Of a stretch of 64,000 nt of DNA, positions 1 through 9,163 are shown piece after piece (positions within the stretch are counted from its first letter, which is position 1; the number at the start of each line of letters is the position of its first letter). The notes beneath the pieces are model-generated. The model saw only the letters and a list, made by a program, of their open reading frames with translations. It was not told the DNA's origin and ran no database searches. A program made the position numbers and the translations under genes. The DNA comes from Oscillospiraceae bacterium (lineage in GTDB: Bacteria > Bacillota > Clostridia > Oscillospirales > Oscillospiraceae): the NCBI GenBank assembly GCA_015068035.1, contig SVLI01000002.1, positions 1 through 64,000 of the forward strand, given 5' to 3'.

Positions 1-2
1 CC

Positions 3-3000
3 AAAGTATCCTTTGCATTCTGGGGCGAGAATGCCGATGATACCGAATATTCCTATTATGGTTCTAAAGAAGTTTTTGCAAAACCGGGCACAACGATTAA
101 TTATGTGACCGGGCAGAATATCTGCGGTCTGGAAGCCCATACCCATGGCGCCGGCTGTATAGCGGGCTGCGGGTTGACGGAGCATACCCACGGTAACGGC
201 TGCTACGATACAACCACCCCCATTTGCGGAAAAACAGAGCATACGGTTCATACACAAGCCTGCTATACCTGCGGAATGGAGCAGCATACCCATGTGCGTG
301 GATGCTATACAGCATCCGGTGGTACATTAGCAACGGATGCTGCGAATAATGTAAATAATCCAAACCATTACCGAGATGATATTTACTACACAGGCAATTA
401 CAGCAGAACGTATTATTTAAAAATCGGCAATGCATATTATCGAATTACCTTTAATAATTGGGGACAAAATATTAATAACTTTAGTTATAGCACAACTTGT
501 GGTCAAGCGGCCCATACCCATTCTGATACCTGCGAAAGAACTTGTGATTATCACGCCCATACAATAGCCAATGGCTGCTATCTGCGCACATGTACGATTG
601 CGGAGCACACCCACAGCAGCCTCTGCGCCTACAGTTGTGGAAAACCTGCCCATACACACAACGAAAAGTGCCGGGTAACGATTCTGGATAAGGTATCTGA
701 CACCAAATATTGGACCTATGATGCAGCGGAAACCGATAAGAATGTGGTGGTAAAGGAAGACGGCACAACTGTTGTCAATGTCTATTTTAAAAGAACAAAA
801 TTTACAATCAATTTTAGTTCCAGAAGCAATTATAATACCCCTGTTATATATACGATTAATGAAAAATGGGGTGCGGATATCTCTAAACACTGGCCCATCA
901 AGGGAACGGACGGTGTTACCTATGACTCCGGTCAGCGTTGGAGCCCCAACGGAAGCAGTATATATAGTCAGGTGCTGGTTTATATTGCGATTATGCCCGC
1001 AGAGGATTTCACATTAAGATTAAGCACAAGTACTGCGGATACATTTATCATGCACTACATGGTAGAAGCGATTCCGGGCACGACGTATACCCATACATAT
1101 AACGGGAAGCATTTTAATGAGTTGTTCAAGGTTAATGCAAACTATAATCATGTAACAGAAGATGAGGACTTCTTTGACTTGGCTGGTTATGATCAGTGGG
1201 CTTCCAACCCTGCTTTCAGCGGCGGCTCGCTTGATATTAACGGCGGTGGTGATGTCTATTTCTACTATACCCGCAACAGCATTGACCTGACCTTCCACAA
1301 CGGATATGAGCCGGATGACCCGGTGTCGGTTCTGTATGGCAGTACGTTGGAGAATTTCAAAAACTATGAACCGGAGAAGCCGAAGAATCAGGACCCCGAA
1401 TCCATCTATTTTGACGGCTGGTATCTGAACCCGGAGTGTTCCGACGGCAAGAAAGTGGATCTGGACACCTTCACAATGCCCGATGAACCTCTGATCCTCT
1501 ATGCCAAGTGGTCAAAGGTCGTGCACACCGTCCGCGTATGGAAATTCAAGGATGCCGACGGCAATTTCTCCGAAATTCTGGAGGAAGATTTCAACGCGCC
1601 CCACAACAGTCTGGTTCAGGAACAATACATTCCGGAAACCCCGGAGGACGAAGGTCACCTGAAGTTTGACGGCTGGTTCTATCTGGACGAAAACGGCAAG
1701 GAACAGGCTTTTGACTTCTACACGATCCCGGTCACCAGAGACCTTACGATCTATGCCAAATGGAGATCCGACCAGCTGCGGGACGTGACTGTCCGGTATG
1801 TGACGAAGGTGGACGGTGTGGATGTGGAGATCGCAGAGCCGGAGACCTTCAAGGGCTATGTTGGCGACACCAAAACCTACGATGCCAAAACGGAAAATCA
1901 GCTCTATGAGGGTTACCGCACCAAGTATTACCCCGAAACGGCAAGTAGTTCCATTACGATCAGTGAAGATGAGAGTAAGAACGAGCTGATCTTCCGCTAT
2001 GTTTTCCGAGAATCGCCTCCCTACACGGTGGAATACTGGATCAAGGATGAGAACGGCACACTGCGCCCAGCGTTCCGGGAAACCGCAGATGGCGGTCACG
2101 AATTCGTCGGCAATACAGTAATCACCGCGGCGCAGATGTACAAAAAGTACGTGACAGATCACGGTCTGTCGGTGGTTACAGAGAAAGCGCTTTCCGCTTC
2201 CAAATACCTCCCGGATCAGATGCAGAAGCGACTGATCCTCTCCGCAGAAGAAAGCCAAAATGTAATTAAGTTTATTTACACCTATTCTCCCAATGCGGCC
2301 ATCTTCGTGGTCAATCACTATCTGGTGAAGCCCGGTGTGACTGAGGTTAACGGCCCGGAAGACTACGACCTGCAGTCCTATGAAGAGATTACCGGCCAGG
2401 TGGACAGCGTTGTGTCGGCAAAACCCATCGCTGTGTTTGGCGCGGAGTTCAGCGAGGCAATCACTGTGGCGCAGAATCCCACGAGTGAGGGCTACATCTG
2501 GGAAAGCCAGAGCATGCTGCTGTCTGCCCAGGTTAAGGAGGACAACTCCACCACATTGGATTTCTTCTATACCCGTATAGACTGTGAATACCGCGTGCGC
2601 TACGTCGACAAAGACACCGGCGCTGAACTGGGAAGAAAACCCGGCGCGGGTGAGCCTGCCCTGAAAGCCCAGTATGGCCAGACGGTGACGGAAACTGCCG
2701 CAACCTTTGACGGCTATATGGTAGATGAATCCTCCAAGTCCATTACCATTCAGGTCGGCTCTGCAGCAACCAACACCATCACCTTCTACTACACCCGGAA
2801 AACCGGCGATATTGAGATCTCCAAAGAGGTAAAACTGGATGATCAACAGAAGGCAGAGAATCCCGATCTGGAGCTGCCGGCGGGCGAAGAGGACAGACCC
2901 TTTGAATTCACCATTCTGGCCACGGACAAATTCCATAAGAACCAATTTGAATACACCATTACCCGTAAGGATAACACGGTGGAAACCGGTACGGTTTCTG

Positions 3001-5273
3001 TGAAGGACAGTTTGTTTAAGGAACTGGGCCCCATTAAGCTGTGCCATGATGAAAAGATCGTGGTTCATGGTCTGAGTCTGGGCGACTACACCGTGAAGGA
3101 AACCCACGTAATCGGCTATAAGACCACTGTTGGTGCTGTGGAAACAGAAACCCAGGCCGTCACGCTGGACAACCACGGTGAAACAGTAGCGGTGGAATTC
3201 CAGAACACCTATCCGTTCTTTACGGGAGACCTGATTCTGTCCAAAAAGATCCAGAAAGCGGATACGTCCGATCCCGATGGCACCGGTGAGATTTTCACCT
3301 ATACCATCACTGTGACACCCGCAGACGGAACCTTGGAAGAGGACAGAGTGATCAAGTTCAAAGACCTGGACAGTGGAGGGAATATCATTGATAACACCTA
3401 CACCATCCCGACAGGCGGCTATGGAAAAGAGTATACCTTTGATCTGCGGCTGAAGGCTGGGGATACCGTCATGGTGGAAGATATTCCGGAAGGTGATATC
3501 CAGGTGTGGGAGACCATTGACGAGAGTCACTATGCAACGCCTTACTACAAGGTCAGCTACACCAAGAAGAACCACGCACAGGATACTATGCCCGGCAACT
3601 CCTCGGTGGTGAATTCCAAGATCTATGGCGGCCACAACACAACGGTGGAATATACCAACACCTATAAGAAGGATAAACTGACCATCCAAAAGACTGTGAC
3701 AAAGGAATACCCCTATGACACCCTGGGTCAGGATACGTTCACCTTTGCAGTGACCGGTGAGACAAAACTGCCCGATGGCACCTATGAGATTCTGATTGGC
3801 GGCACAGCCGCAACCGCCACCGTTGCAGACGGTAAGGTTACCCTCTCTGCCAATCCGCAGATTACGGTGACCGGTGCAGGCACTGTCAGCCTGCTGATCG
3901 AAAAACTGCCTGCCGGCACGTACACGGTTCAGGAAACTGCCGCGGAGGCGGAGAAGGGCCTGGAATGCTACAACCAGAATCCCACCTCCGGTAAGGTGGA
4001 AGATTTGCAGCTGACAGGCACCGGCGGCCGGACGGCTTCCTTTACCAACACCTTCAAGCGCGGCAAAGGTGACCTGTATCTTGAAAAAAAGCTGGTGGCA
4101 GCTACGGGCTTTAATCCAGGTGAACTGCCGGAGGGTACCAAGTTTAGTTTCACGATCGCTCTGAGCGAGGGTATCCTGGATGACGTGAAGGTTCAGGTGG
4201 CATACAATGGCGGAGCGGCACAGGAAGTAACGCTGAACGATGGGGCATTGACGGTACAAATGGAGGCAGATGAGCATGTAACCATTACCGGTCTGCCTGT
4301 TGGAAAATACCGCATTACCGAAGCAACGGTTCCTTCCTATGCCAACAAGTTTGCTCTGAAAGATGGCGAAGCATGGGTGGAGCAGCCCAGTACATCAACG
4401 GTTGACGGTGCCATGTATCTGGATGTGATCGTGACGACCGATCAGATGACAGAAGTCAAGTGTACCAACACTTACCCCGTGGACCGGGCGGAACTGGTCC
4501 TTCAGAAACTGGTCACGAAGGAATATGACCGGGATACCCTGCCGAATGACAGCTTTATGTTCACAGTCACACTGGATGAAGAAGACCGGGAACAGTACAG
4601 CTATGTGATCTATAATCAGGATGGCACTGTGTACGCTGAAAACACGGCAGCCGTGAATGGAGATAATGCATTCACGATTACCCTGAAGGCAGGGCAATAC
4701 GCGGTGGTGCCCGATATGCCTGTCTGCGGCTATACTGTCACCGAATCGGCAGATCCCCAGCACTACAACATGCGCTACCAGGTCTATCAGACCGAAACTG
4801 GTGACACGGCATCTACGGTAGTGGATACCTCCAGTGAGGTGATTGCTTCCGGTAATACTGGCAGTATGGAAAGAACATTTGCTGCCGGAAAGACCGATAC
4901 GGTGGTGTTTACCAACCAGTACAAGAGGCATTTGACCAACCTGACCATTGACAGAGATGCTGCAGCCGATCCGGAGCAGGTGTTCGTCTATGAGGTCAAG
5001 AATAACACAACCGGCGATATCATTACCGTGACGGTGGTAGGCAATGGCGAAACGACCATTTATGATCTGCCTTACGGCGATTATACCGTCACCCAGCAAA
5101 ACGACTGGTCTTGGCGATATCAGGATGAATCGCATACAGTGACCCTAAGCGCAGACAACAACCAAGAAGGACAGGCTGCGAAGGTCGTGTTCAACGGATC
5201 CTCCTCCGCAAAGTGGTTGGATGGCTTTAGCCAGCTGATCCGTAATATCTACTCGGGAGGTGGCGCCGGATGA
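3..5273 (+). CDS. giant repetitive surface protein, 5' partial
   Basis: The reading frame is open from base 3, so the true start lies upstream; 1756 residues are visible. Eight Cys/His repeats come first (about 121-690; pattern C-G-x3-H-T-H-x3-C, e.g. CGLTEHTHGNGC). After a non-repetitive stretch come two InlB/Flg_new-type repeats ending in YAKW (about 1290-1765), then four MucBP-like units (about 1785-2800; e.g. VRYVDKDTGAELG). Roughly six FctA/Spy0128-like pilin modules follow (about 2806-5180; starts such as LTIQKTVTKEYPYDT). The C-terminus is Ser/Gly-rich with no LPxTG or membrane segment, so anchoring must differ from the pilins at 22-31 kb. The stop overlaps the next start by four bases, implying coupled translation. 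Adhesion to host or matrix is inferred from MucBP and InlB repeats. Codons around 340-880 are much more AT-rich than the rest, suggesting a mosaic gene. Confidence 0.85.
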   Translation, partial: KVSFAFWGENADDTEYSYYGSKEVFAKPGTTINYVTGQNICGLEAHTHGAGCIAGCGLTEHTHGNGCYDTTTPICGKTEHTVHTQACYTCGMEQHTHVRGCYTASGGTLATDAANNVNNPNHYRDDIYYTGNYSRTYYLKIGNAYYRITFNNWGQNINNFSYSTTCGQAAHTHSDTCERTCDYHAHTIANGCYLRTCTIAEHTHSSLCAYSCGKPAHTHNEKCRVTILDKVSDTKYWTYDAAETDKNVVVKEDGTTVVNVYFKRTKFTINFSSRSNYNTPVIYTINEKWGADISKHWPIKGTDGVTYDSGQRWSPNGSSIYSQVLVYIAIMPAEDFTLRLSTSTADTFIMHYMVEAIPGTTYTHTYNGKHFNELFKVNANYNHVTEDEDFFDLAGYDQWASNPAFSGGSLDINGGGDVYFYYTRNSIDLTFHNGYEPDDPVSVLYGSTLENFKNYEPEKPKNQDPESIYFDGWYLNPECSDGKKVDLDTFTMPDEPLILYAKWSKVVHTVRVWKFKDADGNFSEILEEDFNAPHNSLVQEQYIPETPEDEGHLKFDGWFYLDENGKEQAFDFYTIPVTRDLTIYAKWRSDQLRDVTVRYVTKVDGVDVEIAEPETFKGYVGDTKTYDAKTENQLYEGYRTKYYPETASSSITISEDESKNELIFRYVFRESPPYTVEYWIKDENGTLRPAFRETADGGHEFVGNTVITAAQMYKKYVTDHGLSVVTEKALSASKYLPDQMQKRLILSAEESQNVIKFIYTYSPNAAIFVVNHYLVKPGVTEVNGPEDYDLQSYEEITGQVDSVVSAKPIAVFGAEFSEAITVAQNPTSEGYIWESQSMLLSAQVKEDNSTTLDFFYTRIDCEYRVRYVDKDTGAELGRKPGAGEPALKAQYGQTVTETAATFDGYMVDESSKSITIQVGSAATNTITFYYTRKTGDIEISKEVKLDDQQKAENPDLELPAGEEDRPFEFTILATDKFHKNQFEYTITRKDNTVETGTVSVKDSLFKELGPIKLCHDEKIVVHGLSLGDYTVKETHVIGYKTTVGAVETETQAVTLDNHGETVAVEFQNTYPFFTGDLILSKKIQKADTSDPDGTGEIFTYTITVTPADGTLEEDRVIKFKDLDSGGNIIDNTYTIPTGGYGKEYTFDLRLKAGDTVMVEDIPEGDIQVWETIDESHYATPYYKVSYTKKNHAQDTMPGNSSVVNSKIYGGHNTTVEYTNTYKKDKLTIQKTVTKEYPYDTLGQDTFTFAVTGETKLPDGTYEILIGGTAATATVADGKVTLSANPQITVTGAGTVSLLIEKLPAGTYTVQETAAEAEKGLECYNQNPTSGKVEDLQLTGTGGRTASFTNTFKRGKGDLYLEKKLVAATGFNPGELPEGTKFSFTIALSEGILDDVKVQVAYNGGAAQEVTLNDGALTVQMEADEHVTITGLPVGKYRITEATVPSYANKFALKDGEAWVEQPSTSTVDGAMYLDVIVTTDQMTEVKCTNTYPVDRAELVLQKLVTKEYDRDTLPNDSFMFTVTLDEEDREQYSYVIYNQDGTVYAENTAAVNGDNAFTITLKAGQYAVVPDMPVCGYTVTESADPQHYNMRYQVYQTETGDTASTVVDTSSEVIASGNTGSMERTFAAGKTDTVVFTNQYKRHLTNLTIDRDAAADPEQVFVYEVKNNTTGDIITVTVVGNGETTIYDLPYGDYTVTQQNDWSWRYQDESHTVTLSADNNQEGQAAKVVFNGSSSAKWLDGFSQLIRNIYSGGGAG

Positions 5274-5824
5274 AACGAAGAAACCTGATTCGTACGGTGA
5301 TCGTGCTTTCGGTTGTGCTCGTGCTGCTTTGCGGTACAGCTGTGGCGTTGATGTTCCGGCAAACGAGCCTTTTGACCAATGAGTTTGAGACGGCAATCGT
5401 GGACTGCAGGGTTCACGAAAAGACCGATACCGGCTCTGTGATGGCGGGTGCCAAGAGCAGCATTACGGTGGAGAATACCGGCAATATCCCTGCCTATATT
5501 CGGGTGCGTTTTGTGTCTTACTGGGTAGATACGGAAGGGCATGCTGTGGGAAAAGCATCTGAGATGCCTGTGATTTCTTATGATGAAACCACCTGGTTTG
5601 AACAGAACGGCATCTACTACTGCAAAACACCGGTGGCGGTTGGCGCGCTTACTCCGGAGCTGCTGCAAGCCGGTAAAACCATCGTTTTGCGTGTAGATAC
5701 GGAGACGGGATATCGTCAGGTGCTGGAAGTTTTTGCCGATGCCATCCAGAGTGAGCCACACAAAGCTGTGACCGGAAGCTGGGGCGTTGGCATTTCCGAT
5801 GACAACATAGCCCCCAAATCCTAA
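5270..5824 (+). CDS. TasA/camelysin-like membrane-anchored protein
   Basis: A 184-residue protein starting at the ATG of an ATGA overlap with the preceding adhesin gene. Residues 1-30 are a basic stretch plus a hydrophobic segment (IRTVIVLSVVLVLLCGTAVAL), a signal anchor or SipW-type signal. The remainder is an extracellular beta-rich domain with the phrase KSSITVENTGNIPAYIRVRF, typical of clostridial TasA/camelysin-like proteins as I recall the family. The coupling suggests that it acts with the large protein, perhaps as assembly partner or anchor; that is inference. A strong terminator follows, so it closes the operon. Confidence 0.7.
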   Translation: MKRRNLIRTVIVLSVVLVLLCGTAVALMFRQTSLLTNEFETAIVDCRVHEKTDTGSVMAGAKSSITVENTGNIPAYIRVRFVSYWVDTEGHAVGKASEMPVISYDETTWFEQNGIYYCKTPVAVGALTPELLQAGKTIVLRVDTETGYRQVLEVFADAIQSEPHKAVTGSWGVGISDDNIAPKS

Positions 5825-5895
5825 GCGCAAGGACTTCTGCGGCAAAAAGACTTGCTGATTGCACAAAATCAGAAGGACAAACAACAGCAAAAAAC

Positions 5896-5942
5896 ACCCC
5901 CCTATCGTAGGATCGTTACTACGGTAGGGGGGTATTTTTTGC
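5896..5942 (+). terminator. strong intrinsic terminator
   Basis: A 15-bp stem (5896-5910 with 5919-5933, one G-U pair), an 8-nt loop and a T-rich run to 5942. A-rich sequence on the other side means it could also stop minus-strand transcription leaving the sortase remnant. Confidence 0.9.
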
Positions 5943-5979
5943 TTTTACTGCACAGAAGCGCTACAGTAACAGGCTTCTG

Positions 5980-6426
5980 CTATTTGTTTTCCAGTGTGAT
6001 CAATTCCGAAACATATCCATGCAAAACAAATCTGGCTGAAGCAAACTCGTAGGTGCAGGTTGAAAGGGTAATGACAATGTCTTCGCTTGACGGGGCACAG
6101 TCTGCTTGAAAACAGGATTTGCTTTGAATCTCATTCAACCATCCAGTGTATTCGTCCTCGTTAAAGCGCAGTTTCCACGCGTTCTCTGTGATGTGGGCTA
6201 CATAGCCGGAAAAGAATTGAATCTTGTAATATGCGGTGGGCGTTACGAAAAGGGCGACAGGGTGTTCCTCATAGAAAGACTGGTCCTTATACCCCATCAG
6301 GTCATAGAACATACTTCCGTCATTCATGTGGTGGCCGTAGAGGATGCTGTGCCTGTCTGAAAAATCAGATGCACAGTATGCGTCCAGGAAGATGCAGCCA
6401 GCGCCGTTAAAGGAAGACATCGCCAT
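5980..6426 (-). pseudogene. class B sortase, N-terminally truncated remnant
   Basis: The 148 residues match the C-terminal two thirds of a class B sortase. Visible are IFLDAY..SDFSD, the His motif ILYGHHMNDGSMF, the Cys motif TLSTC, and the catalytic Arg in ARFVLHG, so all three active-site residues remain. The membrane anchor and first strands expected before GCIFLD are absent; only a few codons precede it, with an in-frame stop at 6433-6435. Full SrtB proteins are usually about 230-260 residues. Homology ends at about 6420, where an unrelated plus-strand coding fragment begins, so this looks like a gene cut by deletion or recombination. A short cytosolic product cannot be excluded but would lack export. 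Confidence 0.75.
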
Positions 6427-7072
6427 GCGGCCCTACATCATCTTGGAGGATGCCGAGGGTAACCAAATTACTCTCCATGGCGGAACGATCTACCGCAGCA
6501 TCGGCTACGTAGCTTACCAGAACCGAAATGTGGTCCGTGCCGGCACCGGTGCCGATGGCGGCGACATCAGCCTTAGCTTTGGCGGCATTCAGCGGCTGTC
6601 CTATGTGGCACAGAGCGGCGATGTCACCGGCACGGCAACAGTCCTGGCCGATGGCGCGCCCGTAGTTCTGGGATATTTGGATCGTGACGAAGTAATCCCG
6701 GTCGTTGCCGAAGAAGGCTTCGCGCCCGAATGGGATGGCTACTGCACCCTTTATCTGGATGGTCTGTATGCCTATGTACCTGCGGAATTCGTCCTGCAGG
6801 ATGGCGATGAAGCCTACGAAGTATGGAGCGGTTATGCTGTTTACGGAGCTCGGGTGTATGACAATTATTTGCTCCGGGACGCCGGCAAAACGGTGAATCT
6901 GAACACGCTCGTTGCCGTCCTTTGGGATTGCGGAGATTTCTACGTTGTCAGCGTTAACGATGAAATCTGCTATATGGCAACATCCGCGGTGAGCAAAACC
7001 CTGATCGCCACCGGCGGTGGCGGTGGCGGTGGTGGCGGCGGAGACACCGACTGGACACCTCCCGCATTATAA
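6425..7072 (+). pseudogene. C-terminal remnant of a protein with poly-Gly tail
   Basis: The frame is open further upstream, but the part before 6425 is only antisense of the sortase remnant. Protein-like sequence begins at MRPYIILEDAEGN exactly where sortase homology stops. The 215 residues look like a beta-rich, possibly SH3-like region (HGGTIYRSIGYVAYQNRN) and contain no membrane segment. The C-terminus is ten glycines followed by DTDWTPPAL (poly-Gly codons at 7013-7042). AAGGAAG lies about ten bases before the ATG at 6425, so expression is possible, but that motif is also sortase codons read in reverse. I do not recognise the family. Most likely it is the 3' part of a larger gene whose beginning was lost. 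Confidence 0.5.
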
Positions 7073-7214
7073 TTACAGCCGCTTGACGCCAATTTTGACA
7101 CCAACATTTGCAATTGGCAAAATTGAATACGAATAATGGGAACCATACCTTGAGCTTTTGTGCATGACTTTTCGTCGTACCGAAAGATGTGCGTATAATC
7201 ATTCGGGTGCGTTT

Positions 7215-7260
7215 GCTCATAACCCGGAGGTCGTTGGTTCAAATCCTTCCCCCGCAACCA
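7215..7260 (+). other. tRNA-Met(CAT) 3' fragment, possible att scar
   Basis: These 46 nt match the 3' half of an initiator-type tRNA-Met: anticodon loop CTCATAA (CAT at 7218-7220), variable region GGAGGTCG, T-loop TTCAAAT, acceptor strand CCCCCGC and encoded CCA. The 5' half (GCGGGG acceptor strand, D-arm, 5' anticodon strand) is missing, and the T-stem has two mismatches, so it is not a working tRNA. Integrases commonly target tRNA 3' ends, so this may be an attachment-site duplicate or a deletion endpoint. A TATAAT at 7194-7199 lies upstream without a good -35. Confidence 0.65.
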
Positions 7261-7265
7261 GATTG

Positions 7266-7299
7266 AGCAGTCATAGCGGATTCGCTATGACTGCTTTTT
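7266..7299 (+). terminator. intrinsic terminator after tRNA fragment
   Basis: A perfect 13-bp stem (7266-7278 with 7283-7295), loop GATT and a T-run. It is directly downstream of the tRNA fragment and is probably the original tRNA terminator. Confidence 0.85.
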
Positions 7300-7492
7300 G
7301 TTTTGATCCGTTATTTCCTCTCGTACTACAAAAACACCGGATCGTGCAAGCCCGATGTTTTGATAACTTTTTGAGTCAAAATCAAATTTGTTTGCAATGA
7401 ATTTGCCAAAACCATATTTCTCTATTGTTTTTTTACCGAAAGTATGCGATAGTAGTTCGGTATTACATTCAACAGACATGAGGTTTTTACAT

Positions 7493-8851
7493 ATGGAACA
7501 GAAAAGAAGCGGTTTTTCCGGTAAATTAGGTTTTGTTTTAGCTGCTGCGGGCTCAGCAGTTGGATTGGGCAACATTTGGCGTTTTCCGTACTTAGCCGCA
7601 AAATATGGCGGCGGTATTTTTTTGCTCGTCTACATCCTTCTGGCCGTTACATTCGGCTTCACATTGATGGTCACCGAAATTGCTTTGGGCCGCAAAGCCC
7701 AGCTCAGCGCCGTGTCGGCATTTTCCAGGTTCAACCGAAAATTTGCCTTCCTCGGTTATTTGGCAGCGGCCGTTCCGATCATCATTCTCCCCTATTACTC
7801 GGTGATCGGCGGTTGGGTAACCAAATATTTGGTGGCATTTTGCAGCGGTAACATAAGCGCCGCAGCGCAGGACGGCTATTTTAACAGCTTCATTTCCTCC
7901 ACGGGCGAACCCATTCTTTATTTTGCCATCTTCCTTGGCTTAACCGCCCTCGTCGCCTTGCTCGGCGTAGAAAAAGGCATCGAAAAGGTCAGCAAATTCA
8001 TGATGCCGGTTCTGGTGGTTTTGTCCATCGGCATTGCGATTTATTCCGCATTCCTGCCGGGCGCAATGGAAGGCGTTATTTATTACATCAAGCCGGACTT
8101 TTCTAATTTTTCCGTTATGACCGTAATTGCCGCGATGGGGCAATTGTTCTATTCCATGTCGCTTGCAATGGGCATTATGATCACATACGGCTCATACATG
8201 AAAAAAGATGTGAATATCGAAGGCGCCACCCGCCAGATCAGCCTGTTCGACACCGGCATCGCTTTCTTTGCTGGTCTGATGATCGTTCCCGCGGTGTTTG
8301 CGTTCTCGGGCGGCGACCAAAGCGCCCTCGGCCAAGGCCCCGGTCTTATGTTTGTTACGCTCCCGAAAGTGTTTGAGACCTTCCCGGGCGGCACAATTCT
8401 CGGCGCTTTGTTCTTCGTTTTGGTGCTGCTCGCTGCGCTCACCTCCTCCATCTCCCTGATGGAAACGATCGTATCCATCTTTATCGACAAATTCGGCTGG
8501 AAACGCAGCCTTACCTGCCTGGTCGTGCTGATCGGCAGCATTGTGCTCGGCCTGCTCTCCACGCTCGGCTACGGCGTATGGGCAGATGTCAAGCTCATCG
8601 GCATGAAGTTCCTTGACTTCTTCGATTTCATCAGCAACAGCATTATCATGCCCCTGGTCGCGCTGATTACCTGCATTTTTGTCGGTTACTTCATCAAGCC
8701 GCAGGCATTGATCGACGAAGTGGAAACCGGAGGCGCGCGCTTCAAGAGCAAAAAGCTGTTTGTGGTGATGGTCAAATTTATCGCACCGGTTTTCATTCTG
8801 CTGATTCTGGTTTCTTCGGTGCTCAATGCCTTTGGCATTATCAAAATCTGA
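7493..8851 (+). CDS. sodium-dependent NSS/SNF-family transporter
   Basis: A 452-residue, multi-helix membrane protein of the neurotransmitter:sodium symporter family (LeuT, MhsT, TnaT type), expected to import an amino acid with Na+. The helix 1 signature is clear (AAAGSAVGLGNIWRFPY), with the unwound Gly region that binds sodium and substrate. About eleven or twelve hydrophobic segments follow, as is common for bacterial members. I chose ATG 7493 (MEQKRSGF), which directly precedes the conserved N-terminus, with GAGG about 11 bases upstream; the frame extends to 7388 without family-like sequence. It is monocistronic, with a terminator after it. The substrate cannot be told. Confidence 0.9.
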   Translation: MEQKRSGFSGKLGFVLAAAGSAVGLGNIWRFPYLAAKYGGGIFLLVYILLAVTFGFTLMVTEIALGRKAQLSAVSAFSRFNRKFAFLGYLAAAVPIIILPYYSVIGGWVTKYLVAFCSGNISAAAQDGYFNSFISSTGEPILYFAIFLGLTALVALLGVEKGIEKVSKFMMPVLVVLSIGIAIYSAFLPGAMEGVIYYIKPDFSNFSVMTVIAAMGQLFYSMSLAMGIMITYGSYMKKDVNIEGATRQISLFDTGIAFFAGLMIVPAVFAFSGGDQSALGQGPGLMFVTLPKVFETFPGGTILGALFFVLVLLAALTSSISLMETIVSIFIDKFGWKRSLTCLVVLIGSIVLGLLSTLGYGVWADVKLIGMKFLDFFDFISNSIIMPLVALITCIFVGYFIKPQALIDEVETGGARFKSKKLFVVMVKFIAPVFILLILVSSVLNAFGIIKI

Positions 8852-8889
8852 CAGCACAATAGAATCTCTTCCAATATATAATAATGTAG

Positions 8890-8926
8890 GAATCCCGGCC
8901 TCCCCTATGGAGTTCGGGATTCTTTC
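8890..8926 (+). terminator. intrinsic terminator
   Basis: Stem GAATCCCG (8890-8897) with CGGGATTC (8915-8922), then TTTCTT; it follows the transporter gene. The 312-base gap to oppB contains only this, the opp promoter with its inverted repeat, and the leader hairpin. Confidence 0.7.
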
Positions 8927-9032
8927 TTATTTCAGTAGAAAATCGTCAAAAATTCGCTCCCGCAGACGCTTACCCGTGGAAAAAGCACAAAAACGACGGG
9001 CGAAACGCGCTGCTTTTTTGTCGATTCCCGGG

Positions 9033-9076
9033 TTGAAATCCCGCAAGTTCTTGTGATACAATACCAATGTATCACA
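9033..9076 (+). promoter_or_regulatory. opp promoter with overlapping inverted repeat
   Basis: -35 TTGAAA (9033-9038), 18-bp spacer, -10 TACAAT (9057-9062). A perfect 9-bp inverted repeat, TGTGATACA (9052-9060) and TGTATCACA (9068-9076), covers the -10 and start region, the classic position of a repressor operator. Confidence 0.65.
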
Positions 9077-9092
9077 GTAAATTATTACAATG

Positions 9093-9144
9093 CCCTCATT
9101 ATGTGTCCGACTTATGCGCAGCGGCTTTGGTTTGAGGGTTTTTT
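9093..9144 (+). promoter_or_regulatory. terminator-like hairpin in opp leader
   Basis: CCCTCA (9093-9098) can pair with TGAGGG (9133-9138), immediately followed by six T. It lies between the promoter and the oppB ribosome site, so it could act as an attenuator. The loop is long (34 nt) and the stem short, so this is tentative. Confidence 0.35.
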
Positions 9145-9163
9145 CTAAGAAAGGAAAGGCAGT

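Noticed and set aside
1512..4277. 921-codon open frame antisense to the adhesin
   Set aside because: Shadow of a real repetitive gene; composition and lack of a ribosome site do not support coding.
9101..9148. 15-codon ORF with Trp and Phe in the opp leader
   Set aside because: No Shine-Dalgarno sequence, and its last codons are simply the T-run of the hairpin.
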